Assembly (NCBI GenBank): GCA_963726825.1
Contig: CAVSDT010000002.1
Span: 930,001 to 994,000, forward strand
DNA from: DATLGB01 sp963726825
GTDB lineage: Bacteria > Actinomycetota > Thermoleophilia > Solirubrobacterales > Solirubrobacteraceae
DNA: 64,000 nucleotides
Direction of reading: 5' to 3'
Position numbers and translations under genes: made by a program. A model generated the notes under the pieces. That model was not told the DNA's origin. It worked only from the letters and a program-made list of their open reading frames with translations, and made no database searches. Of the stretch, positions 24,993 through 33,974 are shown one piece after another; positions within the stretch are counted from its first letter, which is position 1, and each line of letters opens with the position of its first letter.

Positions 24993-25781
24993 ATGCACTA
25001 CCTCGACTTCCTCGCGGGCATCCACGCCAACCTTCGGCCGCCGACCTACCTCGAGATCGGGGTGCGCCACGGCGACTCGCTCGCGCTCAAGCGCGAGCGG
25101 GGGTGGGCGATCGGCGTCGACCCGCAGCCGCGGCTGCGCGGCCGCACCTTCGACGAGCGCACGAGGATCTTCCGCCAGACGAGCGACGACTACTTCGCCC
25201 GCGACCGCCCGTTGCGCTTCTTCTCCCGCCACAAGGTCGCCCTGTCGTTCATCGACGGCCTCCATCACGCCGAGTTCGCCCTGCGCGACTTCATCAACGT
25301 CGAGCGCCTCTCACGCTGGAGCACCGCCGTGGTCTTCGACGACGTGCTCCCGCGCGACGCGGACATGGCCTCTCGCGACCGCGAGACGCGCGCCTGGACC
25401 GGCGACATCTACAAGCTCACCCAGGTCCTCGCCGAGCGCCGCCCGGACCTCGTGATGCTGCGCATCGACACCGAGCCGACCGGGCTGCTGCTCGTCCTCG
25501 GCCTCGACCCGCAGAGCACGGTCCTTCCCGACGCCTACGACGAGATCGCCCGCGAGCTGATCACGCCGGACCCGCAGGTCGTCCCGGAGGAGATCCTCAC
25601 CCGCGCGGGCGCGCTGGACCCCCAGGAGGTCCTCGACGCGGACTTCTGGCGCTTCCTGCGCGAGAGCCGGGGCGAGCAGATCGAGCGCGCCGACGGCATC
25701 AAGGAGCTGCGCAAGCGGCTGCGCAAGGACTTCGGCGGCAGGAGCGGGATCTCCTACCTCGACACGCTGCGCCGGCGCTGA
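24993..25781 (+). CDS. Class I SAM-dependent methyltransferase-like protein
   Basis: 262 residues. Motif I appears as TYLEIGVRHGDSLAL (about 18-32), followed by an acidic strand end at IGVDPQP and, further on, VALSFIDGLHHAEFALRDF, the pattern of the Methyltransf_24 group often found beside glycosyltransferases. The C-terminal 90 residues are charged and helical. A small-molecule or glycan acceptor is likely; none can be named. The gene is divergent from GT4 and convergent with the GT2 at 25754, their 3' ends overlapping by 28 nt, so it is embedded in the glycan region although transcribed separately. Confidence 0.82.
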   Translation: MHYLDFLAGIHANLRPPTYLEIGVRHGDSLALKRERGWAIGVDPQPRLRGRTFDERTRIFRQTSDDYFARDRPLRFFSRHKVALSFIDGLHHAEFALRDFINVERLSRWSTAVVFDDVLPRDADMASRDRETRAWTGDIYKLTQVLAERRPDLVMLRIDTEPTGLLLVLGLDPQSTVLPDAYDEIARELITPDPQVVPEEILTRAGALDPQEVLDADFWRFLRESRGEQIERADGIKELRKRLRKDFGGRSGISYLDTLRRR

Positions 25782-27283
25782 AGCCGGCCGAGCAGGCCGC
25801 GGCGCGGCGGCGCGACCTGCACGAGCACGGGCTCGGGCCGCTCGCCGAGCACGCCGTCGGCCCCGACGACCCGCGCCCTGAACGCGTGGGCGGAGAAGCC
25901 CGCGAGCCGCACGAGGACGCCGACGCTCCACGTCCCGGGTGTCAGGGCGACGCCTGAGCCCGCGGTCTGCGGGTCGTGGGTGGCCGTCGTGCGCACGACG
26001 GGGCGCACGCGGGTCGCGTCGGCCGGGTCGACGGCCTCCAGGCGCAGGGAGCGCCTGGACGGCAGGACGTGCTCCACGCCGTCCTCGGCGCGGATCAGCA
26101 CGTCGGTGTGCGCCTTGGCCTCGTCGGTGACGTCGAGGTCGATCCCGACCAGGAAGGGGAGGAGGGCCTCCGGCGGCGCCCATGCGAGGCGCTCGCCGTC
26201 CTGACGGAGCTCGAGGCGCGTGCCGCCCAGGCGCGCCGCGAAGTGCAGCGTCTCCGTGCCCTCCTCGCCCGCCGTGCGCTCGTTGAGCCGCAGCCGCAGC
26301 CGCAGCCCGGTCTCGAACTCCGCCAGGGCGCGGACGCCCTCGAAGCGGTCGGCGCGCACGAGCGCGGCCAGCACGCGCCAGCTGAACGGCAGCCCGGGGT
26401 CCAACCGGGGCGGGAAGCGCTCGTCCATCAGCCGCCGCACCGCGTCGTAGAGCAGCCGGTTGAAGTCGTCCTCGCGCCGGACGTAGGCACCACCTTGGAG
26501 GCGGTTCAGCGCCTTGGTGCGGTACCAGTGCAGGTAGAGCTCGTCGCGGAACGGTCCCGGCTCGGTATGGGCGTCGATGACGTCCAGGACGGCGGGGACG
26601 TCGTGGCCGAAGTACTGGTCCGGATCCATCTTGGCGAACGACGAGTTGCCCTCGTCGCGGCGCATCCAGTGGTAGATCGGGTGGTCGGCGAGGATCGAGA
26701 TCCGGTCGGCGAGGAAGTACGCGCGCATCACCACGACGTGGTCCTCCAGCCGCTGGCGGCCCTCGGGGAAGCGGATCCCGTGCTCCTGGAGCAACGCGCG
26801 GCGAAACAGCTTGTGCGGGGAGAGCAGGCGCACGAGCGGTGGCCACTCGAGGGTCACGCCGGTGCGGTTCTTGCGAAACAGCTCGCGCGCGACGTTCTTG
26901 CCGTGCCCCACGACCTTGCCGACGACGACGTCGGCGTCGTCGGCGCGGGCGCGGTCGCGCAGGCGCTCGAGCGCCTCGGGGTCCAGCACGTCGTCGTTGT
27001 CGACGTAGAGGACGTAGTCGCCGGTGGCGGCGTCGGTCCCGACGTTGCGCGGCCGGCCGGGCCAACCGGAGTTGGAGATGTGCTCGACCCGCGCCCAGGG
27101 CCGTTCGGCCGCCCAGGCGTCCAGGCGCGCGCCGGTCCCGTCGGTGGACCCGTCGTCGACGAGGATCGCCTCCCAGCGGCCGGCGGCGAGCGTCTGCGCG
27201 TCCAGGGACGCGAGGAGCTCGTCGATGTTCGCGCCCGGGTTGTAGACCGGCACGACGACGGAGATGTCCGGAGGGGCTGGCAT
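25754..27283 (-). CDS. Glycosyltransferase family 2 (tandem paralogue A)
   Basis: 509 residues. GT-A domain at 1-230: DISVVVPVYNPGANIDELLASL, VDDGSTDGTGARLD, ATGDYVLYVDNDDVLDPEALER with the DND/DxD metal site. The C-terminal 280 residues form a separate, beta-rich module of unknown function shared with the adjacent paralogue. Such proteins in actinobacteria are often annotated as polymerising teichoic-acid-type GT2 enzymes. The ATG at 27283 is 20 bp after the paralogue's stop. Together they are probably one transcription unit and may add alternate sugars. Confidence 0.9.
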   Translation of the reverse strand: MPAPPDISVVVPVYNPGANIDELLASLDAQTLAAGRWEAILVDDGSTDGTGARLDAWAAERPWARVEHISNSGWPGRPRNVGTDAATGDYVLYVDNDDVLDPEALERLRDRARADDADVVVGKVVGHGKNVARELFRKNRTGVTLEWPPLVRLLSPHKLFRRALLQEHGIRFPEGRQRLEDHVVVMRAYFLADRISILADHPIYHWMRRDEGNSSFAKMDPDQYFGHDVPAVLDVIDAHTEPGPFRDELYLHWYRTKALNRLQGGAYVRREDDFNRLLYDAVRRLMDERFPPRLDPGLPFSWRVLAALVRADRFEGVRALAEFETGLRLRLRLNERTAGEEGTETLHFAARLGGTRLELRQDGERLAWAPPEALLPFLVGIDLDVTDEAKAHTDVLIRAEDGVEHVLPSRRSLRLEAVDPADATRVRPVVRTTATHDPQTAGSGVALTPGTWSVGVLVRLAGFSAHAFRARVVGADGVLGERPEPVLVQVAPPRRGLLGRLQRRRSVSR

Positions 27284-27303
27284 CGGCCGCGGATGCTGCC
27301 AGG

Positions 27304-28827
27304 TCAGCGGCGGACGGCCTGCGACAGCCGTCGCAGCCGGTCGGCGACTCCCGGCGCCTGGCGGGCCAGGGCCCGCTTCCACGGCGTGCGCAGGCGCACC
27401 GTGGCGCCGTCGCTGACCACCGCCAGGTCACCCCCGGCGTCGGTCACCCGCTTCGCGGCCGGGGTGAAGCCGGCGATGCGCGGCAGCAGGACGACGACCC
27501 AGTCGCCGGCGCGCAGGGGACGCTCACCCGCCGCCGACAGGCGGGCCACGCCCGTCAGGACCGGCGTGACGTCCCCGTCGCCGAGCGCCTCCAGGCGCTC
27601 GCCCCGCTGCACGGCGAGGGTGAGCTCCGTGCGCTGCCGGACCGAGCGCACCAGCACCTCGAGCCAGTCACGCTCACGGTCGCGGGCCACGTCGAGGTCG
27701 ATCCCGTCCAGCACGTCGGCGAGCTCGGCGGGCGGGACCCACAGGAGCCGGTCACCCTCCGGCCGCAGCCGGAACGGGCCCTGGGGGCCGCCCAGGCGCG
27801 CCTCGAGGTGGACGACGACGTCGTCGCCGTCGGCCGCGACGCGCGTGTGGGTCGCGAGCGTCCTGTAGCCCCGCTCGACCGTCGCGAAGCGCAGCAGCGG
27901 CTCGAGCTCGCCCCGCCGCAGCAGGGCGGCGCGGATCCGGCTGCTCAGCCACAGGCGGTCGTCCAGGCGCTCGGGGAAGCGCTCGGCCGTGATCGCGACC
28001 AGCTCGCGATGGATCGCGCGCTGCGCGTCCGGCGCGCGGTCGAGGAGGTTGACGCCGCCGGCGCGCTTGAGCACCTTGGAGCGGTACCAGTGCGCGACGA
28101 GGTGGTCGCGCAGCTCGCCCGGCTCGGTGTGCTCGTCGACGAGGTCGAGCACCCGGCGCAGGTCGCGGAAGTACGTCTCGGGGTCGAAGGTCGCCGACGC
28201 GTTGTGGCCCGGGCGCAGCACCCAGTGGTAGATCGGGTGGTCGGCGAGGATCGAGATGCGGCGCGCGTGGAAGTAGGCGTGCATGACGAACAGGTGGTCC
28301 TCGAGCCGGACCTTGCCGGCGGGGAAGCGGATCCCGTGCTCCTGGAGCAGCGCGCGCCGGAACAGCTTGTGGGGCGAGAGGAGGCGCAGCAACGGCTCCC
28401 AGTCCAGGCGCACCTCCCGGCGGTCGGCGCGGAAGACCGCGCGGGGGACGAGCTTGCCGTGGCCGACGGTCTTGGGGACGACCACGTCGGCCTCGTCGGC
28501 GACCGCCCGCTCGTGCAGGCGCTCGAGCGCCTCCGGGTCCAGCCAGTCGTCGTTGTCGACGAACAGCACGAACTCGCCACGCGCCCGCTCGAGCCCGACG
28601 TTGCGCGGCGTCCCCGGCCAGCCGGAGTTGGGGATGTGCTCGACGTGCGCCCACGGCCGCTGCGCCGCCCAGCCGTCGAGGCGCTCGCCGGTCCCGTCGG
28701 TGGACCCGTCGTCGACGAGGATGGCCTCCCACGCGTCGCCCGGCATGGTCTGGGCGTCGAACGACGCGAGCAGCTCGTCCATGTTCGCCCCCGGGTTGTA
28801 GACGGGGACGACGACCGAGAGCTTCAC
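27304..28827 (-). CDS. Glycosyltransferase family 2 (tandem paralogue B)
   Basis: 507 residues, collinear with paralogue A along its whole length: LSVVVPVYNPGANMDELLAS, VDDGSTDGTGERLDGWA, FVLFVDNDDWLDPEALERL, then RLEDHLFVMHAYF and the beta-rich C-terminal module. Conservation of both the catalytic and C-terminal halves argues for tandem duplication followed by divergence rather than decay. The start is a GTG at 28827, giving a length matching the paralogue; a GTG four codons upstream (28839) is equally possible. It follows the nuclease gene stop by about 25 bp. Confidence 0.89.
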   Translation of the reverse strand: MKLSVVVPVYNPGANMDELLASFDAQTMPGDAWEAILVDDGSTDGTGERLDGWAAQRPWAHVEHIPNSGWPGTPRNVGLERARGEFVLFVDNDDWLDPEALERLHERAVADEADVVVPKTVGHGKLVPRAVFRADRREVRLDWEPLLRLLSPHKLFRRALLQEHGIRFPAGKVRLEDHLFVMHAYFHARRISILADHPIYHWVLRPGHNASATFDPETYFRDLRRVLDLVDEHTEPGELRDHLVAHWYRSKVLKRAGGVNLLDRAPDAQRAIHRELVAITAERFPERLDDRLWLSSRIRAALLRRGELEPLLRFATVERGYRTLATHTRVAADGDDVVVHLEARLGGPQGPFRLRPEGDRLLWVPPAELADVLDGIDLDVARDRERDWLEVLVRSVRQRTELTLAVQRGERLEALGDGDVTPVLTGVARLSAAGERPLRAGDWVVVLLPRIAGFTPAAKRVTDAGGDLAVVSDGATVRLRTPWKRALARQAPGVADRLRRLSQAVRR

Positions 28828-28852
28828 CGCGCCTGACACAGGGGGCCGCAGG

Positions 28853-30106
28853 CTAGCTGCAGGTGCCGCTGCCCCAGGCCCCGCACGCGACCGTGATCGC
28901 GTCGAAGGTCTCGAGCGTGATCGCACCGCCCCGGTTCGGGAGGATCGTGGTGACCTCGCCCCAGCTCTTGCGCCCGTGCACGTCGTCCTCGGGGTAGCCC
29001 TGGACGTCGAGGCGCAGCTGCTCGCCCGGCTGCAGGGTGTCGTCGGCGGTGAAGGCGTACGTGCGCCTGCGGAAGCGCAGGCGGTAGCCGAGCAGGGAGA
29101 CGGGAGCGGCCGCGTGGTTGGTCAGCGTGACCACCTCCCTGCCCTTCGGCTTGACGTCGACGCCGACGAGGTTCGCGAGCGGGTCCGCGCAGTTCTCGGG
29201 GCACGGGTAGACCATCGAGGCGCGGATGTCGCCCTCGGGGTCGAAGAGGAACGCGCCGTCGCCCTTGTTGTCGAAGACGGCCTTCTTGAGGCCCCAGAAG
29301 CGCGTGTCGGCCGTGTCCGTACCGCGGCCGACCTTGACCGTGATCGTCTGGCTCGGGGCGACCAGCGTCCCGGGACCGAACGTGTAGCGGCGCAGGCCGG
29401 AGTCGCGCACCCACCACCCCGACAGGTCCAGCGTCTGCACCGTGTCGGTGTTGCGGATGACGACGTACTCCTGGTCGAGGTGCTCGGCGTCGGCGCCCGG
29501 CGGGTCGGCGTTGACCCACACGGACATCGGGAGCCCGTTCTGGTAGCCGGCCCCGCAGCCGTCGGGATCGAAGACGCCGAGCTGCAGGCGGGCCGCCTCG
29601 CGGGTCAGCGCGGCGTAGCGCTCGTTGAGGTGCGTCTCGACCGAGTTGGGCAGCCAGACCGCCAGCCCGCGCTCGATCAGGTCCGTCCCGATGTCGTGGT
29701 AGCGGCCCTTGATGCGCACCGCGACGGAGCGCAGCGGCCGCCTGCGCGACACGCTCTCGGGGTTCTGCACCGACAGTCGCACCCGGCCCTTGGCGCGCTT
29801 GAGCAGCTCGTCGACCCGCTGGTTGGCCTCGGCGGCCTTGCACTCACCGGCCTTCGTCGAGTAGTCCGACAGCTCCATCGCCTGCACGCCCGTGATGCGG
29901 GTGTGGGCGTAGGTGCGCCGCGGGGTCCCGTTGACGTGCACGTCGAGCGTGTCGCCGTCGTCGGCGCCGAACGGCGCCGTCCCCCTGGTGATGTCGCAGC
30001 GGGGCGTCGTGGTGCCCACCACGCACGGCCCGCGCTGGACGGCGGAGGCGGCCGGCGCGGCGATGGCGAGCAGCAGGAGGGTGAGCAGGGCGGTACGGAA
30101 GCGCAT
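28853..30106 (-). CDS. Secreted thermonuclease-like protein with lamin-tail domain
   Basis: 417 residues. A cleavable signal peptide (MRFRTALLTLLLLAIAAPAASA) is followed at about 45-180 by a staphylococcal-nuclease-like region: DGDTLDVHVNG, TRITGVQAMELSDY, GECKAAEANQRVDELL and IERGLAVWL. Some catalytic Arg/Glu positions are not obvious, so activity is uncertain. About 190-310 is a lamin-tail domain (LDQEYVVIRNTDTVQTLDLSGWWVRD), a small Ig-like fold frequent in extracellular bacterial nucleases. A second Ig-like stretch ends the protein. Five Cys residues could form disulfides outside the cell. It may scavenge extracellular DNA. Confidence 0.85.
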   Translation of the reverse strand: MRFRTALLTLLLLAIAAPAASAVQRGPCVVGTTTPRCDITRGTAPFGADDGDTLDVHVNGTPRRTYAHTRITGVQAMELSDYSTKAGECKAAEANQRVDELLKRAKGRVRLSVQNPESVSRRRPLRSVAVRIKGRYHDIGTDLIERGLAVWLPNSVETHLNERYAALTREAARLQLGVFDPDGCGAGYQNGLPMSVWVNADPPGADAEHLDQEYVVIRNTDTVQTLDLSGWWVRDSGLRRYTFGPGTLVAPSQTITVKVGRGTDTADTRFWGLKKAVFDNKGDGAFLFDPEGDIRASMVYPCPENCADPLANLVGVDVKPKGREVVTLTNHAAAPVSLLGYRLRFRRRTYAFTADDTLQPGEQLRLDVQGYPEDDVHGRKSWGEVTTILPNRGGAITLETFDAITVACGAWGSGTCS

Positions 30107-30224
30107 CGATGACTGCCAACCCGGCGGCTGCCGGATGGTTGCGCCCCGCAGGACCCGGCCGCCGGCCGGACGAACTTCGCGCCGGCGGTGAAAGTCCGTC
30201 GCCGCCGGACCCGTTGCATGCGGC

Positions 30225-30536
30225 ATGGAGCCGTCCGACATCCTGCAGCTGCGCATCCTGCGCGGGGTCTCAGCCGACGAGGTGCACGCCGACGGAGAGC
30301 TCGACGTGGCCTCGACGGTGCAGCTCGACGAGGTGCTCACACGCTCCGTGGGGGAGGCCCGGTCGATCGACCTCGACCTCAGCGGCCTGTTCTTCTGCGA
30401 CGTGCCCGGCGTGCGGCTGCTCGCCGACGTGGCGGTGGCTGCCGCGGCGGCCGGCGTCGCGTTCCGCGTGCGCGGGGTGCAGGGCGACCTCGCCCGCCTG
30501 CTGGGCCTGCTCCGCGTCGAGCTCCCGATCGTCTAG
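30225..30536 (+). CDS. STAS-domain protein lacking the usual phosphorylatable serine
   Basis: 103 residues, a single STAS domain. The canonical anti-anti-sigma segment D-(S/T)-S-G-(L/V) appears here as DLSGLFFCDVPGVRLLADV: the position normally occupied by the phosphorylated Ser is Val-Pro. The fold signature of alternating beta strands and the preceding LDVASTVQLDEVL helix are retained. Without the Ser it cannot be switched by a SpoIIAB/RsbW-type kinase in the known way, so it may be a constitutive binder. It stands alone between the nuclease gene (divergent) and the ABC-F gene. Confidence 0.85.
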   Translation: MEPSDILQLRILRGVSADEVHADGELDVASTVQLDEVLTRSVGEARSIDLDLSGLFFCDVPGVRLLADVAVAAAAAGVAFRVRGVQGDLARLLGLLRVELPIV

Positions 30537-30588
30537 CGGCACTCGAACCCGGGGCGGCCCCGGGAGTGCCGGTCCGGCGACGGCCCGG

Positions 30589-30594
30589 TAGCGT
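30589..30594 (+). promoter_or_regulatory. Candidate -10 (TAGCGT) for ABC-F gene
   Basis: TAGCGT ends 10 nt before the GTG at 30605, between the STAS and ABC-F genes, giving a leader of only about three bases. Confidence 0.4.
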
Positions 30595-30604
30595 CGAGGC
30601 GACC

Positions 30605-32194
30605 GTGTCGCACCTGCACGTCTCGGACCTCGCCTACGCCCATCCCGGCGGTGAGACCCTGTTCTTCGACGTCTCCTTCAAGCTGCCCCCCGGGCGGCAC
30701 GCCGGGCTGATCGGCGCCAACGGCGTCGGCAAGAGCACGCTGATGCAGGTCGTGGCCGGGGTGCTGGAGCCGGATCAGGGGGACGTCGCGACCGGCGGCG
30801 ACCTGCGCTACATGGCCCAGGACGTCGGCCTGGGCGGCGGGACCGTGCGCGAGCTGCTGCTCGCCGGAGCGCCCGTGCGGCTGCGCGCGGCGGGGGCCGC
30901 GATGCTCGCCGCCGAGCGCGAGCTCGCCGCGGGGGACGAGCGCGCCGGCGTGCGGCTCGGCGAGGCGATCGGCGAGTGGTCCGTCCTCGGCGGCTACGAG
31001 CTCGAGGGCCAGTGGGACGCGTCCTGCCGGCGGATCGTGCGGGCCGGCCTGGACGAGATCGGCGACCGCGAGGCCACAGCGCTGTCCGGCGGCGAGCGCA
31101 AGCGGCTCGTGCTCGACGCCCTGTTCGCCTCCGAGGCCCCGATCCTGCTCCTCGACGAGCCCGACAACTTCCTCGACGTCCCCGCCAAGCGCGACCTGGA
31201 GCGCCAGATCGCCGCCTCGCGCAAGACCGTCCTGCTCGTCTCCCACGACCGCTCGCTGCTCGCGGCCGCCTGCGACCGCATCGTCACGCTCGAGGGCGAC
31301 GGCGCCTGGGTCCACGACGGCTCCTACGCCACCTACGCGGACGCTCGCAGGCGCCGCCAGGAGGAGCTCGGCGACCGGCTCGCGCGCTGGAAGGCCGAGG
31401 AGGCACGGCTCAAGGACCTCGTGCGCGCGTTCAAGGAACGCGCCCGCTTCGACTCGGCGTGGGCCAAGCGGGCCAACGCGATGGAGTCCCGCCTGAAGCA
31501 CTTCACCGCGGACGGTCCGCCCCCGCCGCCCGTCGGCGAGCACTCGATCAAGGTCCGCCTGCGCGGCGGCGACAGCGCCCGCAGGGTGCTCGACCTCGCC
31601 GACGTCGCCATCGACGGGCTCGTGCGGCCGTTCACCGACGAGGTCCACTACGGCGAGCGGCTCGGGATCGTCGGGCCCAACGGCTCGGGCAAGTCGCACC
31701 TGATCCGGCTGCTGGCGGGGGAGTCCGTCGGCCACAGCGGGCTGCTGCGCCTCGGCCCGCGCGTCTCCCCGGGCCTGTTCACGCAGATGAACGCGCGACC
31801 CGACTGGCGCGCCCGCACCGTGCTCGACATCGTGATGGAGCGGGTCAGGTCCCACGAGGGGGCGATGCAGGCGCTGGCCCGCTACGGGCTCGCGGACGCC
31901 GCGCGGCGTGAGCCCTCGACGTTGTCGGGCGGCCAGAAGGCCCGGCTGGAGATCCTCTGCCTCGACGTGGAGGGCCACAACCTGCTGCTGCTCGACGAGC
32001 CGACCGACAACCTCGACATCGACTCCTCCGAGGCGCTCGAGGGTGCGCTGGAGGGCTTCCAGGGGACCGTCGTGGCGATCAGCCACGACCGGGCGTTCCT
32101 CACGCGGATGGACCGCTTCTGGCTGTTGACCCACGACGGCCGGGTCAAGACGCTGCCCGACGTGCGGACGGCGTTCGAGGCGATCGGGGCCTAG
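30605..32194 (+). CDS. ABC-F family ATPase (ribosome-associated, translation factor type)
   Basis: 529 residues with two ABC domains and no membrane segment. Domain 1: Walker A GANGVGKST, signature LSGGERKRL, Walker B ILLLDEPDNFLD. Domain 2: GPNGSGKSH, LSGGQKARL, LLLLDEPTDNLD. The inter-domain linker (about 235-310, Arg/Lys/Glu-rich helices, RLARWKAEEARLKDLVRAF) is the P-site tRNA interaction motif region. Family members act on stalled or antibiotic-bound ribosomes. The second Walker A has His in place of Ser/Thr at its last position, which could lower ATP binding at that site. The GTG start is chosen at the first family-like residues. Its stop is 9 bp from the convergent PBP stop. Confidence 0.9.
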   Translation: MSHLHVSDLAYAHPGGETLFFDVSFKLPPGRHAGLIGANGVGKSTLMQVVAGVLEPDQGDVATGGDLRYMAQDVGLGGGTVRELLLAGAPVRLRAAGAAMLAAERELAAGDERAGVRLGEAIGEWSVLGGYELEGQWDASCRRIVRAGLDEIGDREATALSGGERKRLVLDALFASEAPILLLDEPDNFLDVPAKRDLERQIAASRKTVLLVSHDRSLLAAACDRIVTLEGDGAWVHDGSYATYADARRRRQEELGDRLARWKAEEARLKDLVRAFKERARFDSAWAKRANAMESRLKHFTADGPPPPPVGEHSIKVRLRGGDSARRVLDLADVAIDGLVRPFTDEVHYGERLGIVGPNGSGKSHLIRLLAGESVGHSGLLRLGPRVSPGLFTQMNARPDWRARTVLDIVMERVRSHEGAMQALARYGLADAARREPSTLSGGQKARLEILCLDVEGHNLLLLDEPTDNLDIDSSEALEGALEGFQGTVVAISHDRAFLTRMDRFWLLTHDGRVKTLPDVRTAFEAIGA

Positions 32195-32203
32195 AGGCGG
32201 CGC

Positions 32204-33910
32204 CTAGAGGGCGGCCTGGAGGACCTGCTTGGCGATCGGGGCGGCGGAGGCGCCGCCCGCGCCGCCGCCGACGACCATCACCGCGACCGCCACGTCCGGA
32301 TCGCCCGCGGGGGCGAAGGCGACGAACCACGCCGTCGTGTTCTTCGGGTCCGTCGCGCCGGTCCCGGTGGCGGTGAGCTCGGCCGTCCCGGTCTTGCCGG
32401 CCACGGTCACGCCCGGGATGGCGGCCGCGGTGCCGGTGCCGCCGCGCACGACCGCGATCATGGCCTCGCGCACCTGGCCGGCGACCCGGCGCGACACGAC
32501 GCGGCGGCGGCGCTTGGGCTCCTCGCGCACGACCCGCGGGCGCATGCGCACGCCGTCGTTGGCGATCGTGGCCCCGACGGAGGCCATCTCCAGCGGGGTG
32601 GCGAGGTCGCGCTCCTGCCCGATCGAGGCCGAGCCGATCGCGAGGTCGTCCTTGAGCTCGGACGCGGCGGAGATCTGCGCGGGCTTGGCGGCGGGCACGC
32701 GCGGCTGCTCGTTGAACCCGAAGCGCTCCGCCATCCTCACGATCCGCTTCGCGCCGACCTTGGCGCCCAGGGGCGCGAACACGGAGTTGCAGGACTCGGC
32801 GAAGGACTCGAGGAGGCTGCCTCCGCAGGACTCGTTGGACGCGTTGGCCAGCCGCACGCCCGAGAGGGTCGCGCCGGTGGTGACCGGGAACGAGTCCGAC
32901 AGCTTCGCCTTGCGGGCGGCCAGCGCGGCGGACAGGGTGATGATCTTGAACGTCGAGCCCGGCGGCTGGGGGGCGGAGACGGCGAGCCCGGCGAGCGCGA
33001 GCACGGAGCCGTCGGACGGGCGGATGACCGCCACGCCGGCCTCCCTGTCCCCGAGCGCCGACTGCGCCGAGCGGGTCAGGCCGAGGCGGATGGTGGAGTG
33101 CACGTCGCGGCCCTTGGCGGCCTTGACCCGCTTGACCACGCGGTCGCCGAAGCGCAGGGACGCCGACGGGCGGCCGCTGAGGCGCGCGGCGTAGATGCGC
33201 TCGAGGCCCGTCGCGGGCTCGCCCGCCACCGCCGGCTCGCCGGCGATGCCCGCGCCGATCGGGTCGTCGGCCAGGGCGCTGCCGTCGGCGGCCAGGACCT
33301 CGCCGGCGGCCGGGCGCGGACCGGCGCGGCGCACCGGTGTCTCGCCCTTGCGCAGGCCGGGGAGGCGCAGCCGCGGGTCCCACGCCACGCGCCCCCTGCC
33401 GTCGGCGTCGACGGTCGGGAGGCGGACGGTGCCCCGCAGGGTCCCGAAGATGTCGGTGCGCATCGAGACGGGGACCGTGACGGCGCCGCCCCGCAGCTTC
33501 CCCGGCTTGCCGACGGTCGTCCGCTCGACGCCGGCTGCCTGGTACGCGCGGCCGTAGGACCGCTTGAACGCCGCCAGGGACGGGCGGCCGGTGCCGCCGG
33601 TCTGTCGCCACATGGCGGCGAGGTCGCCGCGGGTCCAGGCGCGGGCGAAAGCCGTGGCGGCGGCCTCACGACGGTCGTCGGCGGCGGCGCGGTTGCGCTG
33701 CACGACGACGACCGCGACGCCGGCGGCGACGAGCAGCACGATGGCGAGCCCGGCGAGCAGCGGCCCGCGGGCGGGGCCGCGGCGGCGGCGCGGGCCGAGC
33801 CCCGGGGCGCGGCGCCCGCGGGTGCGCGAGGCCGGCGAACCGAGGAGGGCCGAGCCGGTCCGGCGCGACGAGGAGACGTAGCGGCCAGTGGACCGGCGAC
33901 GGGGAGCCAT
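32204..33910 (-). CDS. Penicillin-binding protein transpeptidase with MecA_N-like domain
   Basis: 568 residues. A basic cytoplasmic tail (1-48) precedes one anchor helix (51-70). Residues 80-170 form the NTF2-like MecA_N domain (AATAFARAWTRGDLAAMW). The transpeptidase domain carries S319-TFK322 (SxxK), S373-CN (SxN) and K506-TGT, all intact, so it should crosslink peptidoglycan and be beta-lactam sensitive or reactive. The glycosyltransferase domain of class A PBPs is absent. It is divergent from mreB with 64 bp between starts, a pairing consistent with cell-shape machinery. TAGACC 10 nt upstream of the ATG resembles the local -10. Confidence 0.93.
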   Translation of the reverse strand: MAPRRRSTGRYVSSSRRTGSALLGSPASRTRGRRAPGLGPRRRRGPARGPLLAGLAIVLLVAAGVAVVVVQRNRAAADDRREAAATAFARAWTRGDLAAMWRQTGGTGRPSLAAFKRSYGRAYQAAGVERTTVGKPGKLRGGAVTVPVSMRTDIFGTLRGTVRLPTVDADGRGRVAWDPRLRLPGLRKGETPVRRAGPRPAAGEVLAADGSALADDPIGAGIAGEPAVAGEPATGLERIYAARLSGRPSASLRFGDRVVKRVKAAKGRDVHSTIRLGLTRSAQSALGDREAGVAVIRPSDGSVLALAGLAVSAPQPPGSTFKIITLSAALAARKAKLSDSFPVTTGATLSGVRLANASNESCGGSLLESFAESCNSVFAPLGAKVGAKRIVRMAERFGFNEQPRVPAAKPAQISAASELKDDLAIGSASIGQERDLATPLEMASVGATIANDGVRMRPRVVREEPKRRRRVVSRRVAGQVREAMIAVVRGGTGTAAAIPGVTVAGKTGTAELTATGTGATDPKNTTAWFVAFAPAGDPDVAVAVMVVGGGAGGASAAPIAKQVLQAAL

Positions 33911-33960
33911 TCGACCTCAGGGTCTAGCCGGTCGGGCGGACGGGTGACGGCCGCCGGACC

Positions 33961-33966
33961 TAGAGT
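33961..33966 (+). promoter_or_regulatory. Candidate -10 (TAGAGT) for mreB
   Basis: TAGAGT ends 8 nt before the TTG start at 33975 in the divergent mreB/PBP region. Confidence 0.45.
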
Positions 33967-33974
33967 GCAGAGCC

